NCBI GenBank assembly: GCA_964569425.1
Contig: CAZMVD010000036.1
Span: 1 to 33,735 of the forward strand
Direction: 5' to 3'
DNA from: JACQXM01 sp964569425
Lineage (GTDB): Bacteria > Planctomycetota > Phycisphaerae > UBA1845
Length of the DNA stretch: 33,735 bases
How positions within the stretch are numbered: position 1 is the first letter of the stretch; each line of letters begins with the position of its first letter. The translations under genes were made by a program, and so were the position numbers. Positions 32,629 to 33,735 of the stretch are shown here, piece after piece. The notes under the pieces were generated by a model that saw nothing but the letters and a program-made list of their open reading frames with translations, ran no database searches and was not told the DNA's origin.

Positions 32629-33735
32629 CCATCGACGGGTATTGATGATCGCCGCGGCATTCCCGCCTACCGGCGGGCCCGGTGTGCAGCGGACGGCGAA
32701 GTTTGCCAAGTACCTGCCGCGTTGCGGGTGGCGGCCGGTGGTTTGGACGGTGGATGCGGTGGACAATCTGCCGCAGGATCCGTCGTTGCTGGCCGATCTG
32801 CCGCATGGGGTGGCCATACATCGCGCGCCATTGGGTGGGATCGCGCGGCGTTTGCGCCGCGGCCTCGTCGCGGCCCTGGGCACAGGTGGAACGGCGCGAG
32901 TGGCGCGTGGGCTGGAGTGGCGATTCCGCCGTCGGGTCGGACCGGGGGGAATGCCTGATGAGTTCGTCGGGTGGGCCCGGGCGAGCGTGCGGCCGTTGTG
33001 CCGCCTGCTGGAGCGGGAGCCGGTCCACGCCATCTACTCGACGTTCAGCCCGGCGTCGAATCATCTCCTGGCCATGGAATTGCACCAACGAACCGGACTG
33101 CCTTGGGTCGCGGATTTTCGCGATCTGTGGACCGACGACTATCGCTATACCGAATCCTCACTCCGTCGCCGAAGCGCCCATCGAATGCTGGAGCAGCAAA
33201 TTCTGGAATCGGCCGACGCCGTCATCGGCGTCAGTGATCGTCAAACCGCCATCCTCGCCCACCATGTGCCCGCAGCGGCGGAAAAGTTCTTCACCATAAC
33301 CAACGGATTCGACCCCGAGGACTTTTCGGCAGTGCGATCGGCGTCGGCCGCGCACGACGCCGTCCGAGAAGGGGAATGCCGCTTTACCATCGCCCACGTC
33401 GGCCGGCTGGACCGCTGGCGCACAAGCGACGCACTGTTCGACGGGCTCCGGCAGTTTGCGCAACGTTCAAACGCCACCGAGGTTCGCATCGTTGGCCACG
33501 CCGCCGAGCCGATTCGCGCGCGGCTGAAACAGACCGGCCTGGCGTGCGCGATCATGGGTGAAACGACGCACCACCACGCCATCCGCGAGATGTGTGCCGC
33601 AGATGCACTGCTGCTTTGCGTTCCTGACGGCCCGAACGGCGACTCGGTGATCCCCGCCAAGTTATTCGAATACCTGGCGGCCGGCCGACCGATCATCATG
33701 GTTGGCCCGCCCGACGGCGCCTGTGCCGATATCGT
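32621..33735 (+). CDS. GT4-like glycosyltransferase, 3'-truncated by window edge
   Basis: An open frame starts at GTG 32621, inside the end of the previous gene (8-bp overlap), and runs to the window edge without a stop (371 codons seen). The protein begins VLMIAAAFPPTGGPGVQRTAKFAKYLPRCGWRPVVWT, the characteristic N-terminal glycine-rich loop of GT4-like enzymes. It continues through YSTFSPASNHLLAMEL, VADFRDLWTDDY, DAVIGVSDRQ, FFTITNGFDPEDF, FTIAHVGRL (start of the donor domain) and PAKLFEYLAAGRPIIMVGPPDG (the usual E-loop). It is thus complete apart from the last tens of residues. It belongs to the same polysaccharide operon. Confidence 0.9.
   Translation, partial: MSDHRRVLMIAAAFPPTGGPGVQRTAKFAKYLPRCGWRPVVWTVDAVDNLPQDPSLLADLPHGVAIHRAPLGGIARRLRRGLVAALGTGGTARVARGLEWRFRRRVGPGGMPDEFVGWARASVRPLCRLLEREPVHAIYSTFSPASNHLLAMELHQRTGLPWVADFRDLWTDDYRYTESSLRRRSAHRMLEQQILESADAVIGVSDRQTAILAHHVPAAAEKFFTITNGFDPEDFSAVRSASAAHDAVREGECRFTIAHVGRLDRWRTSDALFDGLRQFAQRSNATEVRIVGHAAEPIRARLKQTGLACAIMGETTHHHAIREMCAADALLLCVPDGPNGDSVIPAKLFEYLAAGRPIIMVGPPDGACADI

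Overview
The window is high-GC bacterial DNA, most likely from an uncultured Planctomycetota-like bacterium. The evidence is indirect: a membrane protein with a CxxCGYN...CPECG zinc ribbon, small conserved proteins of a kind I associate with that phylum, an exosortase H/IPTL-CTERM secretion-sorting pair, a sulfatase-like/TPR protein, and metal-dependent exported peptidases. A run of exactly 100 N (12000-12099) inside a gene shows that this is a draft scaffold.

Layout. (1) 1-1291: 3' part of groEL. (2) About 1300-5050: an accessory island, visibly AT-richer than its surroundings. It holds a tightly coupled three-gene set (unknown 102-aa protein, DUF262/ParB-like protein, HEPN-type RNase candidate), bordered by degenerate 7-bp tandem repeats, followed by 860 bp of hairpin-rich non-coding DNA and a frameshifted gene. 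(3) 5129-7330: the AmmeMemoRadiSam radical SAM enzyme, divergent from a His-rich membrane protein. (4) 7415-13755, all minus strand: a sulfatase-like/TPR protein, an exosortase-associated membrane protein, exosortase H, its probable substrate (a Ca-binding-repeat protein ending in IPTL-CTERM), and a Lnt-like membrane-domain protein. (5) 14132-20395: S9 peptidase, succinyl-CoA ligase alpha subunit with a basic tail, UVR-motif protein, and M28 peptidase. (6) 20512-22322: a SelW-like selenoprotein with an in-frame UGA and a SECIS-like hairpin, two tandem small paralogues, a decayed gene, and a convergent HicA/HicB pair. (7) 22427-26044, minus strand: rho, coaE, a VOC protein, and AmrA (AMMECR1). 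(8) 26318-29084: a SpoIIE-type phosphatase and a zinc-ribbon membrane protein. (9) 29319 to the end: a polysaccharide export and glycosylation operon (Wzm-like permease, Wzt-like ATPase with carbohydrate-binding domain, two GT4-like glycosyltransferases, the last cut by the window edge).

The most notable items are the SelW-like selenoprotein, which ordinary gene calling breaks at its UGA codon, and the DUF262-HEPN module, which looks like a defence or toxin-type system. Other points of interest are the exosortase H gene lying next to a probable substrate, the split AmmeMemoRadiSam pair, the basic tail on SucD, and a family of 7-bp repeats found at three separate intergenic sites.
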